49,196 nt of DNA from an uncultured Lachnospiraceae bacterium. Lineage in GTDB: Bacteria > Bacillota > Clostridia > Lachnospirales > Lachnospiraceae. The notes beneath the pieces were generated by a model. The model saw only the letters and a program-made list of their open reading frames with translations, had not been told where the DNA came from and searched no databases. Position numbers and translations under genes: made by a program. This document shows positions 15,169 to 23,879 of this stretch, piece by piece; the first letter of the stretch is position 1, and each line of letters opens with the position of its first letter. Where the stretch lies: contig CAJUMJ010000018.1 of the NCBI GenBank assembly GCA_910587095.1, forward strand, positions 1-49,196, in the 5' to 3' direction.

Positions 15169-16833
15169 ATGGAAAAGAAGATTTCTAAGACATATCAGGC
15201 TGCCATCTACCTTAGGCTTTCTAAGGAAGACGGGGATGTTGACGAGGGCGCGAAACTTGTCAGCAACAGCATATCAAACCAGAAAGCCCTTATCATGGAC
15301 TTTCTGAAATCCCATGCAGAGATAAAAGAATATTCAATATATGTGGATGACGGTTACAGCGGCGTCAGTTTTGACCGTCCCGATTTCCAGCGTATGCTTG
15401 ACGACATACGGAAAGGCGTTGTCAACTGTGTCATTGTAAAAGATTTATCACGCTTTGGCAGGAATTACATTGAAGCAGGCAGGTATATTGAAAAGATATT
15501 CCCCATGCTGGGGGTGCGCTTTATCGCAGTGACGGACGGTTTTGACAGCATTGGGAAGGATAACAGCAGTGACCTTATCGTGCCTTTCAAGAACCTGATC
15601 AATGACGCATACAGCAGGGATATCTCCATAAAGATAAGGAGCAACCTTGAAATGAAGCGGAAACGAGGGGAATATATCGGCGCATTTCTCACTTATGGCT
15701 ACCTGAAATCGGAAGAGGATAAGAATAAGATCGTGGTGGACAGCTATGCGGCGGAAGTGGTGAAGGATATCTTCCGGATGAAGATATCCGGCATGGGACA
15801 GCAGGCGATTGCGGATAAGCTGAACGCGCAGGGAATCCTCTCCCCACTTGCCTATAAGAACAGCATAGGAATCCGCCTTAAGACTTCATTCGGCACAGGA
15901 AACAGTGCAGGGTGGAATTATGTGTCAGTGACAAGGGTGCTGAAAAATGAGATTTATACAGGCACGCTTATACAGGGGAAGCACACCACGCCCAACTATA
16001 AGATAAAAGCAAGGGTGGACAAGCCGGAGGAGGAATGGGTGCGTGTCGGGGATAACCATGAAGCCATCATCACCCCGAAGGATTTTGCACTTGTGCAGGA
16101 ACTCTTAAAGACCGACACAAGGCGTTCCCCGGCAGAGGAGAAAGTATACCCGTTGGCAGGGAAGATATTCTGTGGCGACTGCATGGAGGGCATGGTGCGT
16201 AAGACTGTCCCGTCGGGCGGCAGGAAGTATGTTTATTACGTCTGTTCCGGCAATAAGAAGCAGAAGGGGAGCTGCTCCCCTCACAGCATCAGCGAGAAGG
16301 AACTGATGGATGCAGTGCTGGAAGCCGCGCGGTTCCAGATCAGCACAGTACTCGGTATCGGGGAGGCGCTTTCTGTTCTGGACAGCGCCGGATGGAAGGA
16401 CGCAGGGATAGGGAAATATGAGGAACGGATCAGGCTGGAAACAGAAAAGAAAGCGAAGACAGAGGGCAGGAAATTAGGGCTTTATGAGGACTTTAAGGAT
16501 GGCATACTGACCAAGCAGGAGTACGTGCAGATGAAGCAGGAGTATGACCGCAAGCTGGAAGAATCCGAAAATGCGCTCCGTTCCTATAGGAATGAACTGA
16601 AACTTTTGAAAGAGGATAAAGGGAGCAGGCAGGAGTGGATAAAGGAATTTAAGAAATATGAAAACCTTACAGCCCTTGACCGCAATGCCGCCGCGACACT
16701 GATCCGGCAGGTGCGCGTCTATGAAGGGAAGCGGATAGAGGTCATCTTCAATTTTGAGGAAGAACTGGATAAGTACAGCAGTGTTTTAGGCGGTACGGGC
16801 AGTGCCGGACGCACAGAAGGGATGGTGGTCTAG
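15169..16833 (+). CDS. Large serine recombinase 1
   Basis: 554 residues from the ATG at 15169 (GAAGGAG 8 nt upstream; the TTG at 15163 is too close). The N-terminal resolvase/invertase catalytic domain (about 10-155) has nucleophile S18 in YLRLSKED, the VDDGYSG and DRPDFQRML motifs, and VKDLSRFGRNY. The recombinase domain (about 180-290) precedes a zinc-ribbon with CGDC and a YYVCSG...C pair (about 330-370). A long coiled coil (about 420-500) follows. All hallmarks of TndX/TnpX-type site-specific integrases are intact. It is the first of three abutting recombinases that end at the element's boundary. Confidence 0.93.
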   Translation: MEKKISKTYQAAIYLRLSKEDGDVDEGAKLVSNSISNQKALIMDFLKSHAEIKEYSIYVDDGYSGVSFDRPDFQRMLDDIRKGVVNCVIVKDLSRFGRNYIEAGRYIEKIFPMLGVRFIAVTDGFDSIGKDNSSDLIVPFKNLINDAYSRDISIKIRSNLEMKRKRGEYIGAFLTYGYLKSEEDKNKIVVDSYAAEVVKDIFRMKISGMGQQAIADKLNAQGILSPLAYKNSIGIRLKTSFGTGNSAGWNYVSVTRVLKNEIYTGTLIQGKHTTPNYKIKARVDKPEEEWVRVGDNHEAIITPKDFALVQELLKTDTRRSPAEEKVYPLAGKIFCGDCMEGMVRKTVPSGGRKYVYYVCSGNKKQKGSCSPHSISEKELMDAVLEAARFQISTVLGIGEALSVLDSAGWKDAGIGKYEERIRLETEKKAKTEGRKLGLYEDFKDGILTKQEYVQMKQEYDRKLEESENALRSYRNELKLLKEDKGSRQEWIKEFKKYENLTALDRNAAATLIRQVRVYEGKRIEVIFNFEEELDKYSSVLGGTGSAGRTEGMVV

Positions 16834-16834
16834 G

Positions 16835-18547
16835 ATGGCAAGGAAGAGCAGGAAGCAGAACACAGCACAGCAGGCATCCCCGGCACCAGCCTGCAAGGTA
16901 TACCGCACCGCCCTGTATGCAAGGCTCTCCGCAGAGGAATACAAAAGGAGTGCCGGGACAACGATCGAGAACCAGCTCTGCCTTTTGAGGGAGTATGTAA
17001 AGGATAAGCCTTATCTACAGGTAGAGGGGGAATACCTTGATGACGGTGTGAGCGGAACAAGGTTCGACCGCCCGGATTTTATGCGTATGATCGGGGATAT
17101 GCGCGGAGGGAAGATCGACTGCATCATTGTAAAGGATTTATCACGCCTTGGCAGGAACTATCTGGAAGCAGGAGATTACCTTGAAAAGATTTTCCCTTTT
17201 TTCGGGGTGCGGTTCATAGCGGTCACAGACGGTTATGACAGCGCCAGCCCGGACGTAACGGAAGACGGGCTGATCGTGCCGCTGAAGAACCTTATCAACG
17301 ATATTTACGCAAAAGACTTATCGCGCAAGATCAGCTCGGCATTTTATATCAGGCAGAAGCAGGGGAAATTTGTCGGCGCATCTGCCCCTTACGGGTATGT
17401 GAAATCCCCGGAAGACCATAGCAGACTGGTGGTGGATGAAGATGTGAGGGATATCGTGTGGCATATCTTCCACTGGAGGGCGGACGGGGAGAGCCTTACC
17501 GCCATCATCAGGCGGCTCAATGACAATGGAATCCCCTGCCCCTCAAGATATAAATACCTGAAAGGCTGGGTAAAAAAAGACAGGTCGCAGTCGGGCTTAT
17601 GGACGGTCAGTACCCTTTCGGAAGTTGTAAGGAACCCGGTATATGCCGGAGATATGGAGCAGGGAATCAATAAGACCGCCCTCTATAAAGGGATGGGGAC
17701 CAGAAAGATGCCTGCGGAGGAAAGGCTTTATGTGAAGGATACCCATGAGCCTATCGTGGAAAGGGAGATTTTTGATAAGGTCAATGAAAAAGGGAAAAGG
17801 AATGCGGAGAAGTTCCATAGCGGTTACGGGAAGTTTGATGCGTTATCCAAGGAGCCGAACCTGTTAAAAGGAATCCTCATCTGCGGTGACTGCGGAAAAA
17901 GGATGTCGCTGTGGAGAGACCGGAGCGGCGCAAAACTGAATCCGCCAAGGGTGTACTATAAATATATCTGCCAGACCTACCAGCACTTGAAAGAAAAAGG
18001 GTGCGTCAGGAAACGCCTGGATAAGAAGGATGTGGAGAGGGCGGTAGAGGAAGCCCTGCGGATGCACATAAAACTGTTCCTCGACAGCAGGCAGATACTT
18101 GAAAGGCTGAACCGGGAACAGAAAGCAGATGGAGGTTTCCGGAAAGAGATCCGGGAAGCGGAAAATCGGAAAAAACGTGCGGAAAGCATGTCAGCCTCTT
18201 TATATAATGATTATGCGGACGGGCTGTTAAATGAGAGCGACTACCTCTACGCAAAGGAGAAATACCTGAAACAGACAGATGAGGAAGCGCAGAAGATTCT
18301 GGAATTACAGGAGACGGAGCGGCGGCACAGGACAGGGAGCAGGAAAGAGGGCAGGCTGGAAGCACTTGTGCAGGAATACCGGGATTTTGAGAACCTGACG
18401 GAAGAGGTCATCCATGCTTTCATCAGTGAAATTTTTGCTTACAGTGACGGGCGGCTGGAAATCCGCTTCCGGTTTGAGGATGAATTTAAGGAACTTCTGG
18501 ATGTGGCTGAAGAAAGGGGCGGTGGGATATGCAGGAAAGAAGCGTAA
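16835..18547 (+). CDS. Large serine recombinase 2
   Basis: 570 residues. The ATG at 16835 lies one base after the stop of recombinase 1, so the two are translationally coupled; a longer frame from 16802 overlaps that gene and lacks a site. Nucleophile S32 sits in YARLSAEE, followed by LDDGVSGTRFDRPDF, VKDLSRLGRNYLEAG, the recombinase domain, a zinc-ribbon (CGDCGKRM with a distal C pair) and a C-terminal coiled coil. It is clearly diverged from its neighbours, so the cluster is not a recent duplication. It probably acts with the other two in integration and excision. Confidence 0.93.
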   Translation: MARKSRKQNTAQQASPAPACKVYRTALYARLSAEEYKRSAGTTIENQLCLLREYVKDKPYLQVEGEYLDDGVSGTRFDRPDFMRMIGDMRGGKIDCIIVKDLSRLGRNYLEAGDYLEKIFPFFGVRFIAVTDGYDSASPDVTEDGLIVPLKNLINDIYAKDLSRKISSAFYIRQKQGKFVGASAPYGYVKSPEDHSRLVVDEDVRDIVWHIFHWRADGESLTAIIRRLNDNGIPCPSRYKYLKGWVKKDRSQSGLWTVSTLSEVVRNPVYAGDMEQGINKTALYKGMGTRKMPAEERLYVKDTHEPIVEREIFDKVNEKGKRNAEKFHSGYGKFDALSKEPNLLKGILICGDCGKRMSLWRDRSGAKLNPPRVYYKYICQTYQHLKEKGCVRKRLDKKDVERAVEEALRMHIKLFLDSRQILERLNREQKADGGFRKEIREAENRKKRAESMSASLYNDYADGLLNESDYLYAKEKYLKQTDEEAQKILELQETERRHRTGSRKEGRLEALVQEYRDFENLTEEVIHAFISEIFAYSDGRLEIRFRFEDEFKELLDVAEERGGGICRKEA

Positions 18548-20133
18548 ATGGCAGTGATTATGTGACCGCCCTGTATATCCGGCTGTCACAGGAAGACCGG
18601 GATATCTCTTTTCAGCAGGACAAGACGGAGAGCAACAGCATCACCAACCAGAGGGCGCTTTTATGGGAATATGTCAGAAGCCATGAGGAACTTGCAGGCA
18701 GTACGGTCATTGAGAAATGCGATGACGGTTATTCCGGCGTGAAATTTGACAACAGACCGCAGTTTGCCGAACTGATCCGGCTTGCGAAAGAGGGGAAGGT
18801 CAACTGCATCATCGTAAAGGATTTTTCCCGGTTCGGCAGGGATTATGTGGAGCTGGGCGATTACCTTGAACAGTTCTTCCCATTCCTCGGCATACGCTTC
18901 ATTTCCATAAATGACGGTTATGACAGCAGCCAGTTTGACGGTACGACAGGAGGGCTTGATGTTGCTTTCAAGAACATGATATACGATTTCTACAGCAGGG
19001 AGTTTTCCAAGAAGCAGAAAATAGCGTGGCGGCATATGGCAGAGAAGGGAGAGTACAATGCCCACTGCGCCTTGTATGGCTACAAAAAGTCAGAGGGGAA
19101 CATCCATAAATTAGCCATCCATGAAGAGACAGGTAAGATCGTCAGGGAGATATTTGAGATGATGGCATCCGGCATCTCCCCAAGAAAGATAGCAAGGATA
19201 TTGAACCAGAGGGGCATCCCGGCACCGTCAAAGTTCCACGATATGGAAGGCTTCCGGAGACAGTGGAGCCGGTATGGGGCGGAGTGCTTCTGGACGGATG
19301 ACCGGGTACGACGTATGGTAAAAGACGAGCGGTATACGGGAACAATGGTCTCCTTAAAAACGGATGCTGTGACGGTAAAGGGAAAACGCAGGAAAAAGCC
19401 ACCGTCAGAGTGGGTGAGGGTGGAAGGAACCCATGAGCCGATCGTTCCCTATGAATTATTCGTAAAAGCAAACTCCATGCTGAAGCAGTGTGAGTTTAAG
19501 GCAGGCGGCAGGAAGGAGAGGAACATATACTTTTGTGGTTACTGTGGAAGGATGCTGGGCGGTGACAGCAGGGGGAATATCCTGTGCGGACAGAGATACT
19601 TCCGGCAGGAATGCGACTGCCGGGGAGCAAAGATAAGGAAAGCGGATGCAGACAGTGCAGTGCTGGAAGCGGTCAGAGGGCAGATAAAAATGGAAGCAGA
19701 ATCAGAGAAACTTTCAAAAAGCGCAAAGAGCAGGGCGGTCATCTGTCCAGAACAGGAAGAACTGAAAACGCTGGAAAGGACAGCGGACGCAATGAAAAGG
19801 GCGTGGATGCCGCTGTATGAGCAGTATACGGATGGGAAGCTGTCAAGGGAAGAGTTCCTTTTGGAAAAGAAGAAACATGAGGAAGAGACTGACAGAATAG
19901 AACAGCGCATAGGGGAACTGAAAAAGAAACAGGAAATGCGGAGTGAGTCCAGCAGGAAGAAGAAAGAGCGCAAAGACCAGCTATATGTTTTTGCAGACCA
20001 GATGGAGCTGACGGAAGAGGTCAAGGAAAAGCTGATTGACAAGGTCAAGGTCTACGCTGATAATAGGATAGAGATATGCTGGAAGTTTGAAGCAGGTTTT
20101 TCAGATATGGAAACAATACATAGATGCGGTTAA
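18529..20133 (+). CDS. Large serine recombinase 3
   Basis: 534 residues, overlapping the previous gene by 19 nt. Nucleophile S20 is in YIRLSQED; the catalytic domain continues with CDDGYSGVKFDN and VKDFSRFGRDYVELG. A recombinase domain, a compact zinc-ribbon (CGYCGRMLG with CDC) and a Lys/Glu-rich coiled coil follow. A short hairpin (GATGCGG/CCGCATC, 20123-20143) covers the stop codon. The gene ends about 60 bp before the interrupted XRE gene, the usual place for an integrase at an element end. Confidence 0.93.
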   Translation: MQERSVNGSDYVTALYIRLSQEDRDISFQQDKTESNSITNQRALLWEYVRSHEELAGSTVIEKCDDGYSGVKFDNRPQFAELIRLAKEGKVNCIIVKDFSRFGRDYVELGDYLEQFFPFLGIRFISINDGYDSSQFDGTTGGLDVAFKNMIYDFYSREFSKKQKIAWRHMAEKGEYNAHCALYGYKKSEGNIHKLAIHEETGKIVREIFEMMASGISPRKIARILNQRGIPAPSKFHDMEGFRRQWSRYGAECFWTDDRVRRMVKDERYTGTMVSLKTDAVTVKGKRRKKPPSEWVRVEGTHEPIVPYELFVKANSMLKQCEFKAGGRKERNIYFCGYCGRMLGGDSRGNILCGQRYFRQECDCRGAKIRKADADSAVLEAVRGQIKMEAESEKLSKSAKSRAVICPEQEELKTLERTADAMKRAWMPLYEQYTDGKLSREEFLLEKKKHEEETDRIEQRIGELKKKQEMRSESSRKKKERKDQLYVFADQMELTEEVKEKLIDKVKVYADNRIEICWKFEAGFSDMETIHRCG

Positions 20134-20184
20134 CTGCCGCATCTGTGGGGATGTGGGAAAATCAATTTTTTTTAGTCTTTTCTT

Positions 20185-20205
20185 GACAGAATAACAGTCT
20201 GTCTC
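20185..20205. other. Candidate attachment junction of the element
   Basis: From 20195 the frame reads QSVSKWE of an XRE regulator, with an in-frame TAA at 20192-20194 immediately before it. The sequence to the left belongs to the recombinase end. The junction therefore falls at or next to CAGTCTGTCTC, in the codons after the conserved SR of SRQSVSKWE. The exact core cannot be fixed without the opposite end. Confidence 0.55.
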
Positions 20206-20563
20206 TAAATGGGAGAGCGGTCAGGCAGTCCCCGAGCTGGAAAAAATCGTAGCGCTCAGCGCAGTTTTTGATGTTACTACCGATTATCTGTTAAAGTCGT
20301 CAGAGATAGACGATTTGTCCGTGAAGACAGAAATGCTCGAAAAACAACAGAAACAGATACTTCTTAGAGAGAAGCGGCAGCAGAAAATCAGGGAGTGCAC
20401 TTTATATGGCATTGTGATTTATCTGGTGTATTTTGCCGTATGTCTTGTTGAGAAGAACTATTTTTGGGAATGGGGTGTAATGAGTAATGCCACAGCTATG
20501 GCACAGTTTTTAGTTGCCACGGCGGCTGTAGTTTTCGTATGTGCGAGAAAATTGAATAAGTAA
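20195..20563 (+). pseudogene. XRE-family regulator, 5' part displaced by the element
   Basis: The residual frame starts QSVSKWESGQAVPELEKI, continues with DVTTDYLLKSSE and a charged linker, and ends with two hydrophobic helices (GIVIYLVYFAVCLV and MAQFLVATAAVVFVCA). Intact relatives begin MTLGEKI and have SRQSVSKWE in the HTH; a paralogue lies at 21706-22506. The first ~35 codons are absent here and should lie at the other end of the integrated element, outside the window. Internal starts such as the TTG at 20315 would give a protein without a DNA-binding domain. Confidence 0.75.
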
Positions 20564-20569
20564 TTAAAA

Positions 20570-20622
20570 GGATAAGGTAATTTGATGTCGATATGAGATC
20601 AAATTACTTTATCCTGTTTTTT
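20570..20622 (+). terminator. Strong bidirectional terminator
   Basis: GGATAAGGTAATTTGAT (20570-20586) pairs with ATCAAATTACTTTATCC (20598-20614) with one G-T pair and is followed by TGTTTTTTC. On the other strand it can end aroE transcription. Confidence 0.85.
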
Positions 20623-20651
20623 CTATATGTGACAGCGCCGTAAAACAATAT

Positions 20652-21506
20652 CTATACGCCGAATTCCCGTCGCAAAACCTCGGTCATCACATCAACAGGA
20701 GCATCCTGCCCTGTCCAGAGTTTAAAGTTCAATGCGCCCTGATTAACCAGCATACCAAGTCCGTTTATTGTCATTGCACCTCTTTTTTCGGATTCCTGTA
20801 AAAAGAGGGAATTGGGATCATTGAAAATCACATCGCAGACGACCATTCCGCTTTTTATGGTGTCATAATCGATATCCGGCTTCTGATCCACATTCGGATA
20901 GAGGCCGACGGAAGTTGCGTTGACGAGGATATCAGTGTCGTGTGGAATGGCTGCGGTATTTTCCCAACGGATCAAGTCAGCCTCTGCGGGCGTTTTCTCT
21001 GTCAGAAGAGTGACCAGTTCTCTGCCTCTTTCCACGGAACCGTTAATGATGTGGAGCCGGGAAGCCCCCTGCAGAGCGCATACGACGCTGATTGCCCTGG
21101 ATGCGCCGCCTGCGCCCAAAACGGTGATCGTTTTCCCTTCCACCGCGATACCTTTGTCGGTGAGAGATTTTAAGAAGCCTTTGCCGTCCGTGTTATCTCC
21201 CCATAGAACGCCATCGTTGTTGACAACGATATTAATAGCCCCGATGATCTGCGCTTCGGGGGAAAGTTCGTCCACAAAAGGGATTGCGTTTACTTTATGC
21301 GGGATGGTAAGGTTGATACCTCTCATATGAAGCGCGCGCACCGCTTTCATAGCGGTTTCTATATCTTCCCGGTTCACTTTGATTGTCAGATAACGGTAAT
21401 CCAGTCCGGCGGCGGCAAAAGCGGCCTCCTCCATAACGCCGGTTGGATTTTCATCGATGGGACAGCCGAAAGCGCCGACCAGTTCCGAGCGGTAATTTTT
21501 GCTCAT
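20652..21506 (-). CDS. aroE: Shikimate/quinate dehydrogenase-family protein
   Basis: 284 residues from the ATG at 21506, which follows AGGAGGAGGAATT; the longer frame to 21611 lacks a site. The N-terminal substrate domain has the catalytic Lys in LTIPHK and Asp in DNTDGKG. The Rossmann domain has LGAGGASRA, then NATSVGLYP and a C-terminal NGLGMLVNQGA. The reaction is NAD(P)-dependent 3-dehydroshikimate to shikimate (or a related quinate step). The usual N-terminal SxS carboxylate-binding motif (HSLSP) is replaced by CPIDENPTG, so substrate preference may differ. No other aromatic biosynthesis gene is adjacent. Confidence 0.85.
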   Translation of the reverse strand: MSKNYRSELVGAFGCPIDENPTGVMEEAAFAAAGLDYRYLTIKVNREDIETAMKAVRALHMRGINLTIPHKVNAIPFVDELSPEAQIIGAINIVVNNDGVLWGDNTDGKGFLKSLTDKGIAVEGKTITVLGAGGASRAISVVCALQGASRLHIINGSVERGRELVTLLTEKTPAEADLIRWENTAAIPHDTDILVNATSVGLYPNVDQKPDIDYDTIKSGMVVCDVIFNDPNSLFLQESEKRGAMTINGLGMLVNQGALNFKLWTGQDAPVDVMTEVLRREFGV

Positions 21507-21705
21507 AGAGATAATTCCTCCTCCTTTTATGATTAATGTACACTCGGAATCTTTTTTGCACCTGTCTTTGTGGCAGATTTTCCGCCATATGCACATCTGA
21601 CAATAAATCATCTCACAAAATCAGGCACAAAGAGACTCCGAGAGTTTATATTGCAAACAATTGGGTACTTTAACAGTATATCATAACTTGAAAGATTTTT
21701 TGGTA

Positions 21706-22506
21706 TTAAAACCACTTTATCATTTCTTTCGCCCATGTCTTGAAAAAGAGCCAGTTTGACGACACATGTTCGTCAATCATGCGACAAGCGCTTTCTATAT
21801 CGAAGGGTTGTCTGTTAGTGATCTGCGTATAGGCGCCGGTGGCTTGGGAATACCCAAGAGCAATGTTGCCGTTTGCCACATCGCCTATGGCCACCTGTGC
21901 GCCGTTTGCCAAAGCACCGAAAGCAAATTGCCCGAATACCATGGCTCCCAGGGAAAAGATGCCGATCGAAATGGCTCCTATGCTGATCACGCCCACGGCA
22001 AGACTGCCACAGGCGATCAGTCCAAAGGCAATATTGGCAAGGGCGATCAGTCCCAGAGAGACGATGCCGATAGAAATTCCGCCCATTGCGGCAATGCCGA
22101 TGGCGAGCCACCCTTGCGCGATTGTGCCGATAGCGATAACACCCTTTGCCTGGTATTTTCCCATTCCGAGATTGACGTGCAATAAAGGCAGATTTCCTAT
22201 CATTTTTTTGCTCTTATATTCATAGTGGGGTCTTCGCACGATGTGGTATTCTTCCCGTGTAAACGTCTCTGACCGGGTAGGTGATTCCCTTGCAGATCTG
22301 TATATCTCTTCCGCATCTTTCAGAAGATAATCCGTGCTGACTTTAAAAAACTGGCTGATTGCCACTATCTTATCCAATTCCGGAACTGATTGATCCGTCT
22401 CCCATTTCGACACCGACTGCCTTGATACGCCCAACTTCTGGCCAAAGGCTTCCTGTGAAAGTCCATTCTCTGTTCTCAATTTGTAGATTTTTTCTCCAAG
22501 CGTCAT
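21706..22506 (-). CDS. XRE regulator with a glycine-pentad C-terminal domain
   Basis: 266 residues; the start at 22506 follows GAAGGAGGCAGC. The HTH (1-65) reads TLGEKIYKLRTENGLSQEAF and SRQSVSKWE, the same family as the interrupted gene at 20195. A basic linker (about 80-115) leads to roughly 17 consecutive five-residue units ending in Gly (WLAIG IAAMG GISIG IVSLG pattern), about residues 125-215. The last ~45 residues contain a helical end. The pentads are hydrophobic, unlike ordinary AxLxx pentapeptide repeats, so either a membrane-associated or a solenoid fold is possible. It is probably a repressor; target unknown. Confidence 0.85.
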   Translation of the reverse strand: MTLGEKIYKLRTENGLSQEAFGQKLGVSRQSVSKWETDQSVPELDKIVAISQFFKVSTDYLLKDAEEIYRSARESPTRSETFTREEYHIVRRPHYEYKSKKMIGNLPLLHVNLGMGKYQAKGVIAIGTIAQGWLAIGIAAMGGISIGIVSLGLIALANIAFGLIACGSLAVGVISIGAISIGIFSLGAMVFGQFAFGALANGAQVAIGDVANGNIALGYSQATGAYTQITNRQPFDIESACRMIDEHVSSNWLFFKTWAKEMIKWF

Positions 22507-22743
22507 AGCTGCCTCCTTCAATAATCTGTTGTAATGATTATAGAAAAATTTCTCTAAAATGGCCATATAGGCGGCTTGGAAATCTGTCAACTGACAGTTG
22601 CTATGTTACTTTTTCACCCATGCCATGCATTTGCAGCATGGTATCGGGGCAAACGAAGCGGAAGGATTCTCTGAAAGTCGATACAGGAAAGGGGAATTGG
22701 AGTATACTGAGTATATGATGAAAGTTGGAAGGGAGATGATTTT

Positions 22744-22881
22744 ATGGGAACAGCGGTTGTATTGGCAATTGTGGCAGCAGCGGCGGCGCTTGCAATGCGC
22801 AGCATAATAAAGGATAAAAAAGAAGGTAAGTCCCTCCGGTGCGGTGGGGATTGCAGTCGATGTGGCCGTGGATGCCATTGA
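22744..22881 (+). CDS. FeoB-associated Cys-rich membrane protein
   Basis: 45 residues, with GGGAGATG 5-10 nt before the ATG. One hydrophobic helix (TAVVLAIVAAAAALAM) is followed by a basic turn and a cysteine cluster: CGGDCSRCGRGC (four Cys in 12 residues). This is the layout of the small protein usually encoded after feoB in Clostridia, thought to assist ferrous iron uptake. No feoA or feoB gene lies nearby; the neighbours are an XRE gene on the other strand and an S66 peptidase 51 nt downstream. Confidence 0.75.
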   Translation: MGTAVVLAIVAAAAALAMRSIIKDKKEGKSLRCGGDCSRCGRGCH

Positions 22882-22931
22882 TTTCCATTAGCTTGCTACG
22901 GGGGTTTTGACTTGAAAGAGGAGGATTTTCG

Positions 22932-23822
22932 ATGAAATACGAGATGACGACGGATATGGAACCAGGAAACAAAATAGGAATTGTATGTTGTTCCAACGCA
23001 TGGAAGAAGAAAGAAGAGAATAAGCTATTACAATTGGAAGAGATTATTCGGAAGTTGGATCTTGTGCCGGTGCGTTCTCCCTATATTTTCGGGAGGGAAA
23101 GCGTGGAGAGCGGAAGTGATATGGAGCGGGCGCAGGCGTTGATGGATTTTTACCGGGACGACTCTGTTAAAGGTATTTTTGATATTTCCGGCGGGGATAT
23201 TTCAAACGGGATATTGCCGTATCTGGATTATGGTACGATTGGGGCTTGTGATAAAAAGTTTTGGGGCTATAGTGACCTGTCCGCTGTGATCAATGCCATA
23301 TATACAAAAACAGGGAAAGCATCTGTATTGTACCAAATTTCCAATTTCCTTTATGAGCATGGGCCGCAGCAGCAGGAACATTTTAAGGATACCGTTTTGG
23401 GAGGAGGAGACGCCTTGTTCCGGTTTCCCGTTACGTTTTATCAGGGGGAATCGATGGAAGGAGTTGTGGTGGGCGGAAATGTCCGCTGTTTTTTGAAGCT
23501 CGCGGGAACGGCGTATTTTCCGGATCTTGCGGATAAAATACTGCTTCTTGAATCTTTGGGCGGCACGGTTGCGCATATGCTCACCTATTTTAGTCAGTTA
23601 AAACAGTTAGGAGCTTTTGAGCAGGTAAGGGGGATTTTGCTAGGTACTTTTACGCAGATGGAAAGGGAAAAGTGTAAGCCCGATGTATGGACGCTTTTGA
23701 GGCGGTTTGTGGATCCGGCGCTTCCTGTGGGCAGGACAGATTTTGTCGGGCATGGAACGGATTCCAAAGCAGTGCTTGTGGGAGCGTACAGAAGTTTTAC
23801 GGAGGGTGATCATATCGTATAG
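22932..23822 (+). CDS. S66-family LD-carboxypeptidase (MccF/LdcA type)
   Basis: 296 residues with GAAAGAGGAGG before the ATG. S66 enzymes use a Ser-Glu-His triad: the nucleophile is in GYSDLSAV (about residue 118), the Glu in LLLESLGG (about 222), and the His in GHGTDSKAV (about 281). The N-terminal half has IGIVCCSNAW and FDISGGDISNG, matching the family's substrate loop. The family cleaves muropeptide L,D bonds (LdcA) or detoxifies microcin-like acyl adenylates (MccF). No signal peptide is present, so it acts in the cytoplasm. It stands alone on this strand. Confidence 0.88.
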   Translation: MKYEMTTDMEPGNKIGIVCCSNAWKKKEENKLLQLEEIIRKLDLVPVRSPYIFGRESVESGSDMERAQALMDFYRDDSVKGIFDISGGDISNGILPYLDYGTIGACDKKFWGYSDLSAVINAIYTKTGKASVLYQISNFLYEHGPQQQEHFKDTVLGGGDALFRFPVTFYQGESMEGVVVGGNVRCFLKLAGTAYFPDLADKILLLESLGGTVAHMLTYFSQLKQLGAFEQVRGILLGTFTQMEREKCKPDVWTLLRRFVDPALPVGRTDFVGHGTDSKAVLVGAYRSFTEGDHIV

Positions 23823-23849
23823 ACTGGAGATGTAAGTGTAAAATAGTAA

Positions 23850-23879
23850 TTGACACAAAGTTATATAAACTTATATAAT
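23850..23879 (+). promoter_or_regulatory. Near-consensus sigma-A promoter of the ATPase gene
   Basis: TTGACA (23850-23855) and TATAAT (23874-23879) are both perfect consensus hexamers, with an 18-bp spacer. The first repeat of the TTATATAA array fills the spacer and enters the -10 box, so an array-binding protein would occlude the promoter. Confidence 0.75.
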
